64,000 bases of DNA from Valencia hispanica (GCA_963556495.2 OY747714.1:48370541-48434540), one strand, 5' to 3'; shown: positions 21,555 to 34,405, counted from the stretch's first letter. Notes: a model not told the origin generated them from the letters alone. A program made the numbers and translations.

Positions 21555-23030
21555 AACACGTGTGTTAAGCAGATATTGCTTTGTATGAGATAGATGAGTT
21601 TTCTGGAGAAAGACAATGTCTGCCTGTAATTGTTTTATAACACCCAGAATTTCTTTCTCTGTTATATTTCCCCAAAATCCACACACATTCCAGGTGACTA
21701 ATATCACTGAAGTGATTACTAGTCTACATAATTAACTCTTAAGACATGGATTAAACAGTGTCTGAATGTGTGTGTGTCAGAAATGATGCAAGTAGATGTC
21801 ATCTGATCATCAGAAGTGACGATGGTTCTATGCAAATGTAGACAACAATAATAACAATAAACATAGAAATATTGTAACAGCAGGATAAAGATGATAACAC
21901 AGGTTGTAATATACATGTTGGGGTTTTTTGGTTTGTTTTTTGTTTTTTTCTTCCAGCTCTGGATCAACTGTACCATAGAATATTTAATTTGTCTCTGTAA
22001 CGTTAGCACTGTTATCTTACTTTTACTTCTGTAAAGCCCTGGAATGATCTGAAAACAACTGTCCATTGATATAAAGTTAATCTACCGTTAGTATGGTCCG
22101 GGTCCCTTCAATTAACTTTTTCTGGACGGAGAACAAAGCCTGGTGTTGTTCCAGAATCTCCCTCGGGAATTGATCGCTAGTGTTAAATGTGATACCTTTT
22201 ACCTCATTCCCTCGGCTCCTTACTTTTCCCTTCTGCTTATGGTGTTTGAACTTGGCGACAATCGGTCTGGGACAGCATGTATCTGTGCCTGCCTAGCTGA
22301 TGGACACAGTGAAAGAGTAGGTTGTTGACAACATCGGGTGGAATCTTCAGCTGCTTCTGGAGAAAGTTATTGATCATGGCTTGCGATGGAATATTTCAAA
22401 GTAATTTGAGTTACTTGATTAGTTACATATTACCTAATGCATCGAGGGAATATGTCATTTAGAGATAATCAGAACTTTAGTGAGAAGCAGATTAGAGACG
22501 GAGGACCTCTGACTCCGCACCCTTTCGCTCTGCAGTGTGAAGTGTTTTTTTTAACCTTGGGGGACATAAAGACGGCTTAAGGGGGATGGGGGGGGGGGCA
22601 TTAAATTACTTTATACCACAACAGTTCGAGAATTGCCCAGCTCTCAGGCCCTATATGTTGATTCTGGTCGATCGGCTTAGTAAATTTAAAAAGAAACGCA
22701 GATCAAGGAAGAAGATATTTTCTTCTACAATAGGCTTCTAGGTCTTCTTAAGGACATTCAGGGATTCCAGCGAAAAAGAAAGGTTCTCCCTACATTTTTC
22801 ATTGTAGGCCCAGGATGGTTTTGTTATTTTATTTTTTTTTTTGCAAAAAAGCTTATCCATACCATGTGTGAGGGCATGAACTGAGTCCTTGAGGCTCTGG
22901 TTCTCCGCAGCTAAGGAGGACACTTGTTGATGGCTAAACTCCAGAAATTCTATGTCTGGAACTCCTTGTGAAGGATCTTTATTAGGGACAACCTGGCGTC
23001 GAAGCTGCATAACTTCCTATCGATGGCCTC
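21555..23030 (-). mobile_element. Decayed minus-strand L1-group LINE fragment
   Basis: Reading on the minus strand from 23010: an ORF1 coiled-coil part (EFSHQQVSSLAAENQSLKDS), then from 22377 NNFLQKQLKIPPDVV and, across frameshifts, VAKFKHHKQKGKV and QFPREILEQHQALFSVQKK. The start of ORF2 endonuclease follows at 21707 (MILVTWNVCGFWG ... QKTHLSH; the E of QETH is K). Sequence 22385-22735 between the two ORF1 pieces is unplaced. It is a different, older L1 lineage from the copy at 6534. Confidence 0.7.
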
Positions 23031-23250
23031 CATGGGCCTATTGCACAAATGTAGGATAAGAGATTTAGCCAGGATATTTTGGTAATTCTGGCTCAATTTA
23101 TCTGTGACCCAGTTGCACAAATATGGGATAGGCCGTAGACGGATATTTTGTGGTATAAGTTACCATGGAGATTTATTCCAAGGAGCTAGCCTGCTCCAGA
23201 CCAAGCTATATTCCAGGATTTATTTAATTTCCTCTCTTATCTCAGTCAGC

Positions 23251-23640
23251 TGTGTTGGAAAATTGTTATGTAATTAGGAATTAAGTGTATATTCTCTGTT
23301 TCATGAATATATTTAAGGCAGAGGACAAGGTTAGTGGCAAGCTTATTGTTCCAGCTTAATGTTATGATAAAGGTATATGTGTCAGGTCACCAGAGACAGA
23401 TGCCGGGGCAGTAAGATAACAGTCTGGCCTTCGGATGTACTGTGTGTGTGTGTGTGTGTGTGTCAAGGGAGTTGCTAGCGTCCTGGAAAATTTTTCTCCC
23501 AGCCTCTTACCTCCAGTAGCTGTTTGGGAGATGGAGGCCTTGAGGCGTCTCTGTCGGCCCTGCCGTCGCCTGAGAAGGAACCCGGTAAGACTGAGTCCTT
23601 TAAATAAATATTGATAACAGAATTTTATTTGCACTCTCAG
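23251..23640 (+). repeat. LTR family copy A
   Basis: From TGTTGGAAAATTGTTATG to about 23435 it matches the solo LTRs at 40218-40676 and 46397-46842 (shared blocks TTCCAGCTTAATGTT, GTCAGGTCACCAGAGA, CCGGGGCAGTAAGATAAC). The second half diverges, with AAATAAATATTG near 23602 as possible poly(A) signal. No matching 4-bp flank was found, so it may be the 5' LTR of a longer lost element. Confidence 0.6.
23440..23463. repeat. (GT)n microsatellite
   Basis: About 12 GT units within LTR copy A. Confidence 0.95.
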
Positions 23641-24001
23641 GAGGTGAAATATTTGCTAGCGTTTTCGTGTTTATTTACTTACACACGGTTGATTGATTGA
23701 TTAATTAATATAATATATATACTTATGTATAATTGTATGGTTAATTATTTAATCAATGTTAAACGGTTTTTGCTCCGGGTTTTACCTGGGAGCACGGCAG
23801 TTGGACAAGTGGTTAATTAATTAAGTTGATTGATTATTTTCCGACGAGGTTTTTTTTAGACTTTTGTTTCACTTAAGTAAACTAGAAAGCAGATGAGATG
23901 GGGGAGACGTCCTTCATCAATACTGGGTACCCAGGCAGACAATCGGGTCTGTAATCTAGCAACACTTCACCTCCAGACAGTCCAATATGTTGACAGAAAA
24001 A

Positions 24002-24245
24002 TAAAAATAAAAGAATTAATGGGCCCAGGGGAGGAATTCGGATAATCTGAAAGAAAATCTAAAAGTTATGTTATTTATTTGTGGTTTATTTATGTGGTTT
24101 TGTTTATTTCTCTTTTATTTACTCTTGTTTGCTTCTTCCAGAACTGGAGTATTTGAGTATTAAGATAATTTGTCTCATGCCTTGGTATAATGCAGAATGC
24201 CACACACACACACACGCACTGTTGTTACACATTCCATTGTAGAAC
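24002..24245 (+). repeat. Unclassified dispersed repeat, copy 1
   Basis: From ATAAAAGAATTAATGGGCCC to about ATTCCATTGTAGAACTG it matches 30925-31155 at roughly nine bases in ten. It includes a (CA)n run at ~24200 and a T-rich tract ending TTCTTCCAGAACTGG that looks like a splice acceptor. No open frame or terminal repeats. Confidence 0.75.
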
Positions 24246-25535
24246 TGGGCCGGTCAGCCTGCAGATGACCCAGCGAAATTCTGTTAGGACAAAATACACA
24301 CAGCTCAAATGCAATTAAGAAATGCTTGCTGACTGATGTAGCTGTATTTTATCTCTGTGACACCTGCTTATGACACACATACTCACTCTCTTAGGAAAGT
24401 AAATCTTGTTTTTTTCTTTTGGGTTTGTTGTTTCTGCCAGAGGACCTTTAGAGCGAAAGGGGTCTCGATGGAAGCAGGCCATAATACCTGATACTTTCTA
24501 TTTCCTATGTTGATCTAATTGTTTTGTTATTGTGTTGTAATTTGTAAGGGAAAGTTGATGTGCAACTAAACCTTAATTTATTTGTTCTAGACGGACGGGG
24601 TAAAGCAGACAGCGAAACTACTACGGCTCTGAAAAGATGATGATTCGTCTTCCGGTGAGTTTAGTCTAATCAGAGCTTAAAGAATTTGTTGCACATCTAT
24701 TATTTTTAGGGCATGAAAGTGAACTGATCATTTGTCTTCTGGGGAGTTATCTGGTAAATGGACAAGAGTCTTTTCTTTTCTCTACTAATGCACTCTGTCA
24801 GGAGAGTCCACATTTTATTTTATTTCATTTTGTTTGAAAGTTATTTGATGGAACTGTTATTAAACTAAGTACAAGTTTCCTTAGCTAACAAATGGCAAAG
24901 AGTTAATGGGGCATTTAGAGTGGGTTGTGATTTATATCCTGACTGACTTGATTTTGACTAAGCTGACTGACAGTAAAGACAGATATTTTCTTTCTTTCTG
25001 GGACAATCGGAGTTGATTTCTTTCTTGTATTTTGGGGTTTATGTTATAAGAAAGTAATAAATCTTAGAACTGTGAACATTAACTAAAGTAAATAGGACCT
25101 TTTACAGTAACACTGCTTAGATTTCGCCACAGCTCTGAAGGACAAATTTTTTATCAGCTTGCAAGGCGCTAATGTAAACAATCTCTTATTGACATCACAA
25201 ATGGCGAGACTAAAAAATAAGTCTTTGCTGTGACCAGCAACAGTAAAACAACTTTGTTTAGGCTATAATTTGAACACAACAAAAAAAAACAACTTTAGGT
25301 TTCTGCTGGGTAACATTAAAATAAAGAGCACTGGTCCTAAGGCTACTTAGGTCTTAAATAAATGGGAAAAAAAGTATATACTGATCTTATCTGGGGAAAA
25401 TTCAAGCGTCAGAGCAGTTAGTGGGCCTTATTAGAAATTTTGCTTGGAAAATTACTGAATTGATCTCAAGCTGTGAAGTGTTCTGTGTCTCCTTCCAGGA
25501 TAAGGGGGCAAGAGGTCAGGAGAGAAGAGCAATTT
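24246..25535. other. Unassigned AT-rich sequence
   Basis: No gene or known repeat is recognised. CTTCCGGTGAGTTTAG near 24648 would fit a splice donor, but no exon can be supported. Confidence 0.4.
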
Positions 25536-27632
25536 TGGTGCCAGATATGTGAGGACTTATCAAAGTGTCTGAAATGTAACATTCCACCATCTCCCTCAGT
25601 TTGCCTGTTGGGAGATTTAAATGATGTCACCATGGACATAAAGTCAGTTCTAATGGTTCACATTGCCTATGCATCGCTAAGAAAACTATCCTCCTGAACT
25701 GGAAACATAAAAAGGCTCTTAATATTAATTAGTATAGAAATCTCTTGTTGGACCATATTGGTCTTGAGACGGCCTCTGGCTCCATATCTGATCAATCTCT
25801 CTGGGCTCCTTTGATCGGCTCCATCACCTAGTAGGGGTGGGGGGCACTTGGTTTTGTCGTTTAGGATACTGTTGCTGATGTGGGGGTTTTTGGGGTTGGA
25901 GGCGTCTGGGGGGGATCCCTGGGGGTGGGATCACTGGGCGGACAGGGTGTTGGACGTCGTGGCCCCAACCTGGGGTTGGGCTTTGGTGGCTTTGGGTGGT
26001 AACTCCTGATGGCTGCATGCTGTGCCTTAGGGGGGTTGCACTGACGGACATGGGTTAATGGCCTGGTGGCCGTGCTTTGCCTGGGTAGGGTCTGGGGTGG
26101 GCCTGGGTATTCGGGGCTCTGGGGCGCCACACCCCCTAGCTGTCCTGGCCGGGGGTTGGTTGGCGTGGGGTCTCTGTTGCCTGTGGGGGTCAGGCCGGCA
26201 TTTGCAGCCGCCTCTCTCTTTTTCTCTGGGCCGATTGTCATCGCCGGTCCCTGTATGGCGTCTCGCCTTGTTTGCTGGTTGGGGTGCCTGGCTGCTGGTC
26301 GAGGCGGCTGGGTGGCATTTCTGGGCCCGATCAGTCCTTTTTCGCACTGGACTTAGCTCCTGGGTCTTGGTCTTTGTGCGCTGCGGGGCGCTGGGGTCGG
26401 GCGTTTGCCCAGGTTCGGTCGGACCTGCGGGTGTACTGGCCGGGTAGTGGGCTTGCAGGTCATGTGGGTGGGGCGCTGGGTTTGGTTGCCTCCCGGGCCA
26501 TTGAGCAGCAGTGGTCGCTCCACAAGGGAATGGGGATGGTGGATGTCGGCCTGGTGGGCCGGCCGCTCGGTTCATCGGTTTGCTCCTGGTCTGGGCGGGT
26601 ACGTTGCTGGGGTTTGGGCTGCGTGGGCCTCCGATGAGCAGGTGGTGCTGGGGGCCTCCTTTGCTGGCAGGGAGGCTATTGCTAACTAGCGACAGGTGCT
26701 CTCCCCCTACGAGGGCACTTGGACTGGGGGGAGGGGTGTGCTGGAGAGGGGGGGCCGAACTCAACCTGGGTGTCTAGTGTCTTTTGTGTTCTGATAGAGC
26801 GAATGTCAGGGTGGGTTTAGTTCTCCTTCTGGGATGGGGCTGGGGGGACTGCCTTGGGGTCCGTGGGGCTTGGTGGTGCTGTGGCTGTGGGCCACGGGTT
26901 GAACGTGCCATGGCCTCCCTCCCCTGGTGGATCCCGGTGAACAGCGGTGCCTATTGGGGTCAGTGGGGGAGCTGGCTCCCTGCGAAGACATTTTGTCTCC
27001 CAGTCCTTCCCTCCCCATCCCCCAACACCTCTGTCCACCCGCTCCATCACTTTACCACTCATATAGGGTCTTGGGGCATTGGCACATCACTGGGGTGCGA
27101 TGAGGGGTTTCCCTCCTCGCTATCCCGTGGCGTCCTGGGTCCCAATTTTAATATACAACTTAGACACTCCCACTTATAACATTTTCATGCGACACACATG
27201 TAGGGACTTTGGGGTTGGCACACTTTTCGGCATCCAGAGGGGGAGCGGTTCAATCAGCTTCACCTCTGGTTGGGGTCCTGGGCTGTTGGGCTGCCTCGCC
27301 ACTGTGGGGCCCTTGGCGGTCTGCTTGTCTCCGTCCTAGAAGGTAAGGGGGTCCATCTCCTGGGTCCGGGGGCTGGTGGCTCTACTGGGGCATCGGTACC
27401 TGGACCTCGGAGCATGAAGTGTGTATGGGGTGTATGAGTGAGGGTACAGCGTCATTTCTTGGGTCTTGGTGAGTTAGTGAAAATGTATGTGTTTAAGAGG
27501 GAGGGAACGTATGACTGTCTGTATGTCTTTGTCTGCCTGTCAGGTTGGGTCTTGGGCTGCCCTCTTGCCTGGCGCACCTCAGGCCTTACATTTAATGGGG
27601 GGCCTATTTCCCCTCCGTCCGTGGCTTGAGAG
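25536..27632 (+). mobile_element. L1 fragment: end of ORF2 plus 3' UTR
   Basis: It starts in ORF2 at FWCQICEDLSK, the point where the full L1 was interrupted by its LTR element, and runs through NDVTMDIKSVLM. A frameshift/stop at ~25697 follows, then the G-rich 3' UTR. It retains ~1.1 kb (26165-27270) missing from the 6534 copy, and stops at CCCCTCCGTC without the last 1.4 kb or an A-tail. That is unusual for a LINE and points to later deletion or a different subfamily end. Confidence 0.85.
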
Positions 27633-27639
27633 GTTACCT

Positions 27640-28360
27640 GTGCGTACCTGAGTTTGAGGGGTGCTTATATGTATATATATGTATATATTTATTTGGGGCT
27701 ATGGTGAAGGGAATTCAAATTCAAACATTTTCTCTTAGACCTTACAAGGGAGGCTCAGAAGTATGATCCCCTGTTGCTGCAAAAACACTCTTTAAAATAG
27801 TAATAAATAATAAAACGTAATAAGAACACGAAATGTTGGAATTTAATTGCTTGTTTCCAAATGAATGAGCATACTGAGTTGCTGCTGTGGACACTGTTTA
27901 GCCAGTTGTTTTACTTTCTTGTAGTAAAAGCAAATCCAACGAAACGTATTTGTTCGTCAACAGTGACGTATCACTTTTCAGTATCAGTGGATTGCTCGTG
28001 ATCTCAGGATTATAAATATGCTACTGTCATCGCTCTATCTGAAAAACTGAACGCAACAGATCTAGAAAACTGCAATCTTAACATCAAGTGATCTTGGGTA
28101 AAAATAGATCAAATAAAAAGGAGAATATTCCAATTTTAAAGCATAATGAATGATGGAGGCCAGAGTCTGATTATTATGATCTAGATTGATGCATATGAGT
28201 CAGATTTAATGTTTAAAATAAACTATATTATCTTGAAAACTTGCTATAGTTTATAATGGTGATAATATAATAATAATAAATTTTTTAATCTAATGCATCA
28301 ACTACAAAATAACGTTTTCAAGTCGCACCATCCAGCCTGCATGTTATAACATACAGTACA
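27640..28360. other. Unassigned sequence
   Basis: AT-rich, with a TATATATG run at ~27668-27690 and no recognisable coding or terminal repeats. Confidence 0.4.
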
Positions 28361-28364
28361 GTTG

Positions 28365-30665
28365 CCAAACTTACACAGAGTCATAGCTCTGTTGAGCCAA
28401 CTATTCCCCCAGCTCTTAGCAGTGATGAGTTTATGGGATTCTTCATAAATAAAATTAATTCTATTAAAAATAAAATCATTGGCATCCTCCCAAACATGAT
28501 TACTTCTTCCTCAGTAAATGAGGCAGTATCGGAAAGAACTGTAGAACCTCAGTCGTGCTTAGGCTGTTTTGATTTAGTCGAGCTTTCGAAATTATCAAAA
28601 ACATTAGCCTCATCTAAACCTTGAACTTGTATGTTGGACCCAATTCCAACCAAATTATTTAAAGAAGTGTTCCATTTGGTTCCTGGCCCCATTTTGGATA
28701 TGATGAATCTATCCTTAGTAAAGGGATACGTACCACAGGAATTTAAAATAGCTGTAATTAAACCTTTACTCAAGAAACCTTCCCTTGATCAAGATGACTT
28801 AGTGAATTACAGACCTATATCTAACCTTCCTTTCTTATCCAAAGTCCTTGAGAAAATTGTTGCTAATCAAGTCAGTGAGCATTTAAACAATAACGAGCTG
28901 TTTGAAGAGTTTCAGTCAGGTTTTAGAACATGTTGCAGGGATCAAAGGAACAGCACTAGGCTGGTTTAAATCATATTTGTCTGATAGATTCCAGTTTGTT
29001 CATCTAAATGATAAATCATCTTCACTCTCAAGGGAGACTTGTGGAGTTCCACAGGGTTCTGTACTTGGACCAATTCTGTTCACCATATATATGCTCCCAA
29101 TTGGTAGAATCATTAGACAGCATGGGATACATTTCCACAGCTATGCAGATGATACACAACTATATTTATCCATAAATCCTGATGAACCCAGTCAGTTAGG
29201 TAGATTACAGGCATGTCTGGAAGACATAAAAACATGGATGACCCTAAACTTTTTGCTTTTAAATTCTGACAAAACAGAAGTTGCTGTCTTTGGACAAGAA
29301 GTTCTTAAACAGAAACTGATTAGTCAATCACTTCATCTGGATGGCATTAAATTGGCCCCCAGTAATAACGTAAAGAACCTCGGCGTTATTTTTGACCGAG
29401 ACTTGACATTTAAATCCCATATTAAACAGGTTTCTAGGATTTCTTTCTTTCACCTCCGGAATATTGCTAAAATTAGAAACATCCTGTCCAGGAGTGATGC
29501 TGAGAAACTAGTCCATGCATTTGTTACATCAAGGCTGGACCACTGTAATTCTTTACTATCAGGTAGTCCACAAAATGCCATTAAAAGCCTTCAGTTGATC
29601 CAAAATGCGGCAGCAAGAGTTCTGATGAATATTAAAAAGAGAGATCACATTTCTCCTGTTTTAGCTTCCCTTCATTGGCTCCCTGTTAAATCCAGAATAG
29701 AATTTAAGATCCTTCTTCTTACATACAAAGCCCTTAATAATCAATCTCCATCATACATCAGAGATCTAATTGTTCCTTATGTTCCTAATAGAGCCCTTCG
29801 CTCTCAGACTGGAGGTTTACTTGTAATTCCTAGGATTTCTAAAAGTAGAATGGGAGGCAGATCTTTTAGTTATCAGGCTCCTCTCCTGTGGAACCAGCTC
29901 CCAGCTTTAGTCCGTGAAGCAGACACTCTGTTTACTTTTAAGGCCAGGCTTAAAACTTTCCTTTTTGATAAAGCTTATAGTTAGAGTGGCTTAGGTCATC
30001 CTGAGCTATCTCTGTAGTTATGCTGCTATAGGCTTAGACTGCTGGAGGACAGACTTACCAATTTTCTTCACTCTGCTACTTCCTTTTCTCCTACGACTCT
30101 CCAGTTGTATTAAAGTACATTCTGTTATTTCGACTGTTAACTTTGTTTTCTCTCAGTGTCTTTCTCTCCATAGAAGATATACCTGGTCTGGTATCCTGCT
30201 TGGCTGCAATGCCCTGTTGGACGGGGGGCATCGACTGGGATAATCCTCCCAGTAACTGAACATCCACTGTGTCCTGTTTTCAACTTTTTACTTTCTGTAA
30301 CATAGAGAGTACTCTTATATCAGATCTTCTGTTCCTTCTGTGTTTCTGCTCTGTCTTCTCAAACCCCCAGACGGTCGTGGCAGATGGCCACTCCTACTGA
30401 GCCTGGTTCTGTTGGAGGTTTCTTCCTGTTAAAGGGGAGTTTTTCCTCTCCACCGTCGCTACATGCTTGCTCAGTATGAGGGATTGCTGAAGGATTGCTG
30501 TGGTTGGAAAGTCTGCATCAATGGGGCCCAACCTCACGCCAATGACTGATGCAATCTGCTGGGATTCTTTAAATAGGAAACTTTTTAACTGATTTGAATG
30601 TTTGTATAAATGTATTGAAATGACTTCTTGTTAAGTGCCTTGAGATGACATCTGTTTTGAATTGT
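28365..30665 (+). mobile_element. L2-type LINE with internally deleted reverse transcriptase
   Basis: The LINE is 5'-truncated. The coding part shows SDEFMGFFINKINSI, then (after a stop at ~28622) LDPIPTKLFKEV and VNYRPISNLPFLSKVLEKIV up to FEEFQSGFR at ~28925. Next to it comes EHVAGIKGTALGWFKSYLSD, so the stretch containing catalytic motif A is gone. From 28941 one long open frame runs to 29984: GVPQGSVLGPILF (motif B), SYADDTQLYL (motif C) and the L2 C-terminus (SRLDHCNSLLSG, LHWLPVKSRIEFKILLL, FKARLKTFLFDKAYS). The 3' UTR to ~30665 matches 49817-49977. Confidence 0.85.
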
Positions 30666-30924
30666 GATTTACTGGAGAATAAATTCCCACATAATTTTTA
30701 AAAACACATTTGATTGGAACACATTTCTAACAATCATTAATAATGATATTTTTCTGCAAATATGAATAAACATTCTTTAGTCTATTTGATTTATTGTGCT
30801 GGTTTTGCAAAGCAATCTTTCAAATTCATGTGAGAGATGGAAATTACATCTGACTGTATTTACCTCATCAATCTAATGTTACAGCTGTTAGATTTGCGCT
30901 ACTCAAAATAAATAAATAAATAAA

Positions 30925-31155
30925 TAAAAGAATTAATGGGCCCTGGGGAGGAATTTGGATAATCTGAAAGAAAATCTAAAAGTGATGTAATTTCTTTGTG
31001 GTTTATTTGTGTGGTTTTGTTTATTTCTCTTTTATTTACTCTTGTTTGCTTCTTCCAGAACTGGAGTGTTTGAGCATTAAGATCATTTGTTTGATGGCTT
31101 GGTATAATGCAGAATGTCACACACACACACACAGTTATTGTTACATTCCATGGTA
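30925..31155 (+). repeat. Unclassified dispersed repeat, copy 2
   Basis: Direct-orientation partner of 24002-24245, with (CA)n at 31117-31131. Sequence after the repeat differs between copies. Confidence 0.75.
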
Positions 31156-31159
31156 GGAC

Positions 31160-32820
31160 TGCTGGTGAGTTTCGCTGTCCTGTGTTTTTCTTCAGGCTGG
31201 TTGGGACCCCTGCCTTCGGTCCAGCGGTGCCTGGGGAGGGCCACAAGGAGCCCTAGTACCTCCCCCACCCTTGGAATAAGGGGTTTGGCAGCCATAACAA
31301 AGGTGGAGGCCGGACTCCGGCCTGAATGCAGGCTGACCAGTGGGCAGAGGGGAAAAGCCTCGGGGGGAAATAATGCACAAAGGTAAATGGTAATATAAAA
31401 TTTGAACTATTGTAACTGATTAAAACTGGTTAGACCTAAAACTATAACACTCTGTGTTCGTGAATAAGGGACGGCTGCATTTGGCCCAGGAACCTTAGCT
31501 TGAAAACTTTCTTAAGATCCTGTGTGAAACGATGCAGTTCAGCTACAAACTAGATGAATGATGGTTTCTATGTTTAACTAATACTTTTGATAAACGTAGC
31601 CTACTCAGTAGTAAATAGAAATAACACGGAAAACGCACTGTTAAAATCGGACATATTAAAACCAACTCCAGTTAATACAAATCTGAGTGGCAGTATGAAA
31701 GTATTTCAGTCTTTTGAGTAATTTACAGAAAACGCATGAGAAAACAACGCGGGTAAACTCTAAGGTTATTCTTAGCCAGCGAGTTATTAACTACAATGTG
31801 GTAAAAATGATCTGAAATAAAGTCCATTCCAGGTTTAATGGGATTCTCTTGTTGCTAATCAGCTAATTGAGCCACAAACTTCTTTCTTACGACCGATGTG
31901 CTGCGATTCTCTGGTTGTAAACAATCATAGATCCCGACACTGATGAAGCGTTAATAGCGCTCTGCGGCTGGAAGTCTGAAATAGGAACTTAAACACTTGT
32001 GACGAAAAGTTTAGTCTTTAATTTTCAGTTACTTCCTGGATGTTTAAGAGTCTGGGTTAGTCAAACTGTTTGTTTTGCGGAACACCAGTTCCTGTTTCAA
32101 ACATGAGCTTTCCAAATTAAAATACGGTAATGCTTAACTTCATGAATAATCCTTTTATTTTCCCACAAAGGGGAACTTCTGCTGTACCGGCAGCAAAGTG
32201 ACAGTTAATAGAAGCATTTAGATCATAGACTGTACATAAATTTAGATTCACACAAAGGAGGTAGAAAGCATAAAACAAACTTAAGACTTAGAACATTAAA
32301 TGATAAAGAATAAAGCGTTAGCCACACCTAAAAAAGAACTTTTAGTTAAGGCCATAATGATTGTAATGTTTAATAAAAATGTTAAATAATAAGGAAGCAT
32401 TTGGGATACACTAGGCTACCTGTTTTAGCTGTATATATGTGAAAATTATGCATTTATATCAGGTACAGGTAAAAAGGTTACTTGACATCGTTGTTATTAA
32501 AATAGAGTGGCATACTCAAATCTGAATGTGCAACTGAGTTAGATAAATTGAAAAGTAGAGATGTTTTACAGTTGTACAAGTTTTAAAATTGTAAATTTAG
32601 AATCAATGTATTTTTTTCAAGGAGTTAACAGAGAATAAACTGTAAGAAACAGAGGAGCAAATACCTGCAGCAGAGATATTAATTAGGTAAATAAACTGTG
32701 TCCTGAGTAAAACAATTTTTATTAACAAAAAGCAGGAGGTATTAGTTAATTGAACTTCTAAGGTGGCTACAAAGAGTGTAACATCAATTAGATTCTGGAA
32801 AAGCAGGGTCTGAAGAAGCC
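31160..32820. other. Unassigned sequence
   Basis: The first ~220 bp are GC-richer (CTGGTGAGTTTCGC, then a proline-coding minus frame); the rest is AT-rich. No family recognised. Confidence 0.35.
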
Positions 32821-32825
32821 GTCTA

Positions 32826-33005
32826 ATTCAATTCAAAATACTTTAGTGATCCCAGAGGGAAATTAAGTGTTGTTGTAGCTAATGCAAGTAGGACTAAATT
32901 CTTAAATATATTAGGTAACTATGTGGTGAAATTATTATTTTGTTTTTGCAAGGCAAGGCGATTTTATTTGTATAGCACACATTTAACAACAAGGTAATTC
33001 AAGTA
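32826..33005 (-). repeat. LINE tail fragments (Rex1-like tail, then L2 tail)
   Basis: 32826-32885 is the reverse complement of the 3' end of the LINE at 42959-45960 (TTTCCCTCTGGGATCA). 32948-33005 is an L2 tail (GCGATTTTATTTGTATAGCA). Both are minus-strand scraps directly upstream of the plus-strand LINE at 33008. Confidence 0.75.
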
Positions 33006-33007
33006 TA

Positions 33008-34405
33008 GGATCCCGTCACAGGATTAAATGACTACAGACCAGTCGCCCTGACATCTGTTGTCATGAAATCCTTTGAGCGACTGGTGCTGACCCACCTGAA
33101 GGACATCACGGATCACCTGCTAGACCCCCTGCAGTTCGCCTATAGAGCAAACAGGTCAGTGGATGACGCAGTCAACATGGCTCTCCACTACATCCTGCAC
33201 CACCTAGACTCTGCAGGTACCTACGCTCGGGTCCTGTTTGTGGACTTCAGCTCTGCATTCAACACCATCGTCCCAGAGCTCCTCCATCAAAAAATGTCCC
33301 AGCTCAACGTGCCTCCCTCCACCTGTCAGTGGATTACCAGTTTCCTGACTGACAGGAGGCAGCAGGTGAAACTGGGTATCTTCACATCCAGCTCCCGGTC
33401 CCTCAGCATCGGCGCCCCCCAGGGATGTGTTCTCTCCCCACTGCTCTTCTCCCTTTACACCACTGACTGCATGTCAAGGGACCCTTCTGTGAAACTCCTG
33501 AAGTTTGCAGATGACACCACCATCATTGGACTCATCCGTGACGGTGACGAGTCTGCATACAGAGGGGAAGTGGAACAGCTGGTCCTCTGGTGCAGTCAGA
33601 ACCACCTGGAGCTAAACCCGCTCAAAACTGTGGAGATGACAGTGAACTTCAGGAAGAGACCCCCATCAACATCTCCTCTCATAATCATCAACAGGCCAGT
33701 CCCCACAGTGGAGTCTTTCAGGTTCCTAGAATCCACCATCACACGGGACCTGAAGTGGACCTCCCACATTAACTGTATAAGAAAGAAGGCCCAGCAAAGG
33801 CTGTACTTTCTGCGTCAGCTCAGAAAGTTCAACCTGCCTCAGGAACTGCTGACCATCTTCTACACAGCAATAGTCCAGTCTGTCCTGACCTCATCCATCT
33901 CTGTCTGCTTCGGATCCGCCACCAGAAAAGACAAGGACAGACCGCAGAGAACAGTCAGGTCCTCAGAGAGGATCATAGGTACTGATCTTCCCTCCATTCA
34001 GGACCTGTACCAGTCCAGGGTCAAGAAGCGGGGCAGAAAAATCACCACAGACCCCTCACACCCTGGCCACAATCTGTTTAGGCTCCTCCCGTCAGGCCGG
34101 CGTTACCGAGCGTTGTACGCCAAAACCACTCGACACAAGAACAGTTTATTCCCCCAGGCTGTCGCTCTGATGAACTATGTGTAGTCACAGAGTGTGAGTC
34201 CATTCACATAACAATAAACTATAACTCTGCACTGCTGTACATACTCACTGTAAAATAACCCCGGTTTGGTGTATATATTATCCTTTATTATTTATTTCTT
34301 TATTTCACTTATTTAAGTTCTGTACTGGAGAGAAAAGTTGCCGGAGTCAAATTCCTTGTATGTGTCATACTTGGCCATTAAAGCTGATTCTGATTCTGAT
34401 TGTGA
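33008..34405 (+). mobile_element. 5'-truncated Rex1-like LINE
   Basis: Starts within the reverse transcriptase (LNDYRPVALTSVVMKSFERL) and ends with the short tail TCTGATTCTGATTCTGATTG at ~34390-34409. The Rex1/Babar (CR1-group) label is from memory of motif style and could be a sister family. Confidence 0.8.
33063..34184 (+). pseudogene. Rex1-like reverse transcriptase, open but truncated
   Basis: The frame of 373 codons has no internal stop. Catalytic motifs are intact: motif A FVDFSSAFNTIVP (~33240), motif B GAPQGCVLSPLLFSLY (~33415), motif C FADDTTIIG (~33510). Then come thumb-region sequence NHLELNPLKT, HINCIRKKAQQRLYFLRQLR, and a Cys/His-poor C-terminus ending LFPQAVALMNYV. Around 33930-33960 (ATRKDKDRPQR) a few residues seem missing. 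The N-terminal endonuclease is absent through 5' truncation, so it cannot mobilise itself. The intact frame suggests a young insertion. Confidence 0.85.

Noticed and set aside
31083..31386. GC-rich patch with overlapping frames on both strands, looked at as a possible exon or tRNA-like gene
   Set aside because: No cloverleaf, no tRNA A/B box pair, and no consistent coding frame; part follows an unclassified repeat.
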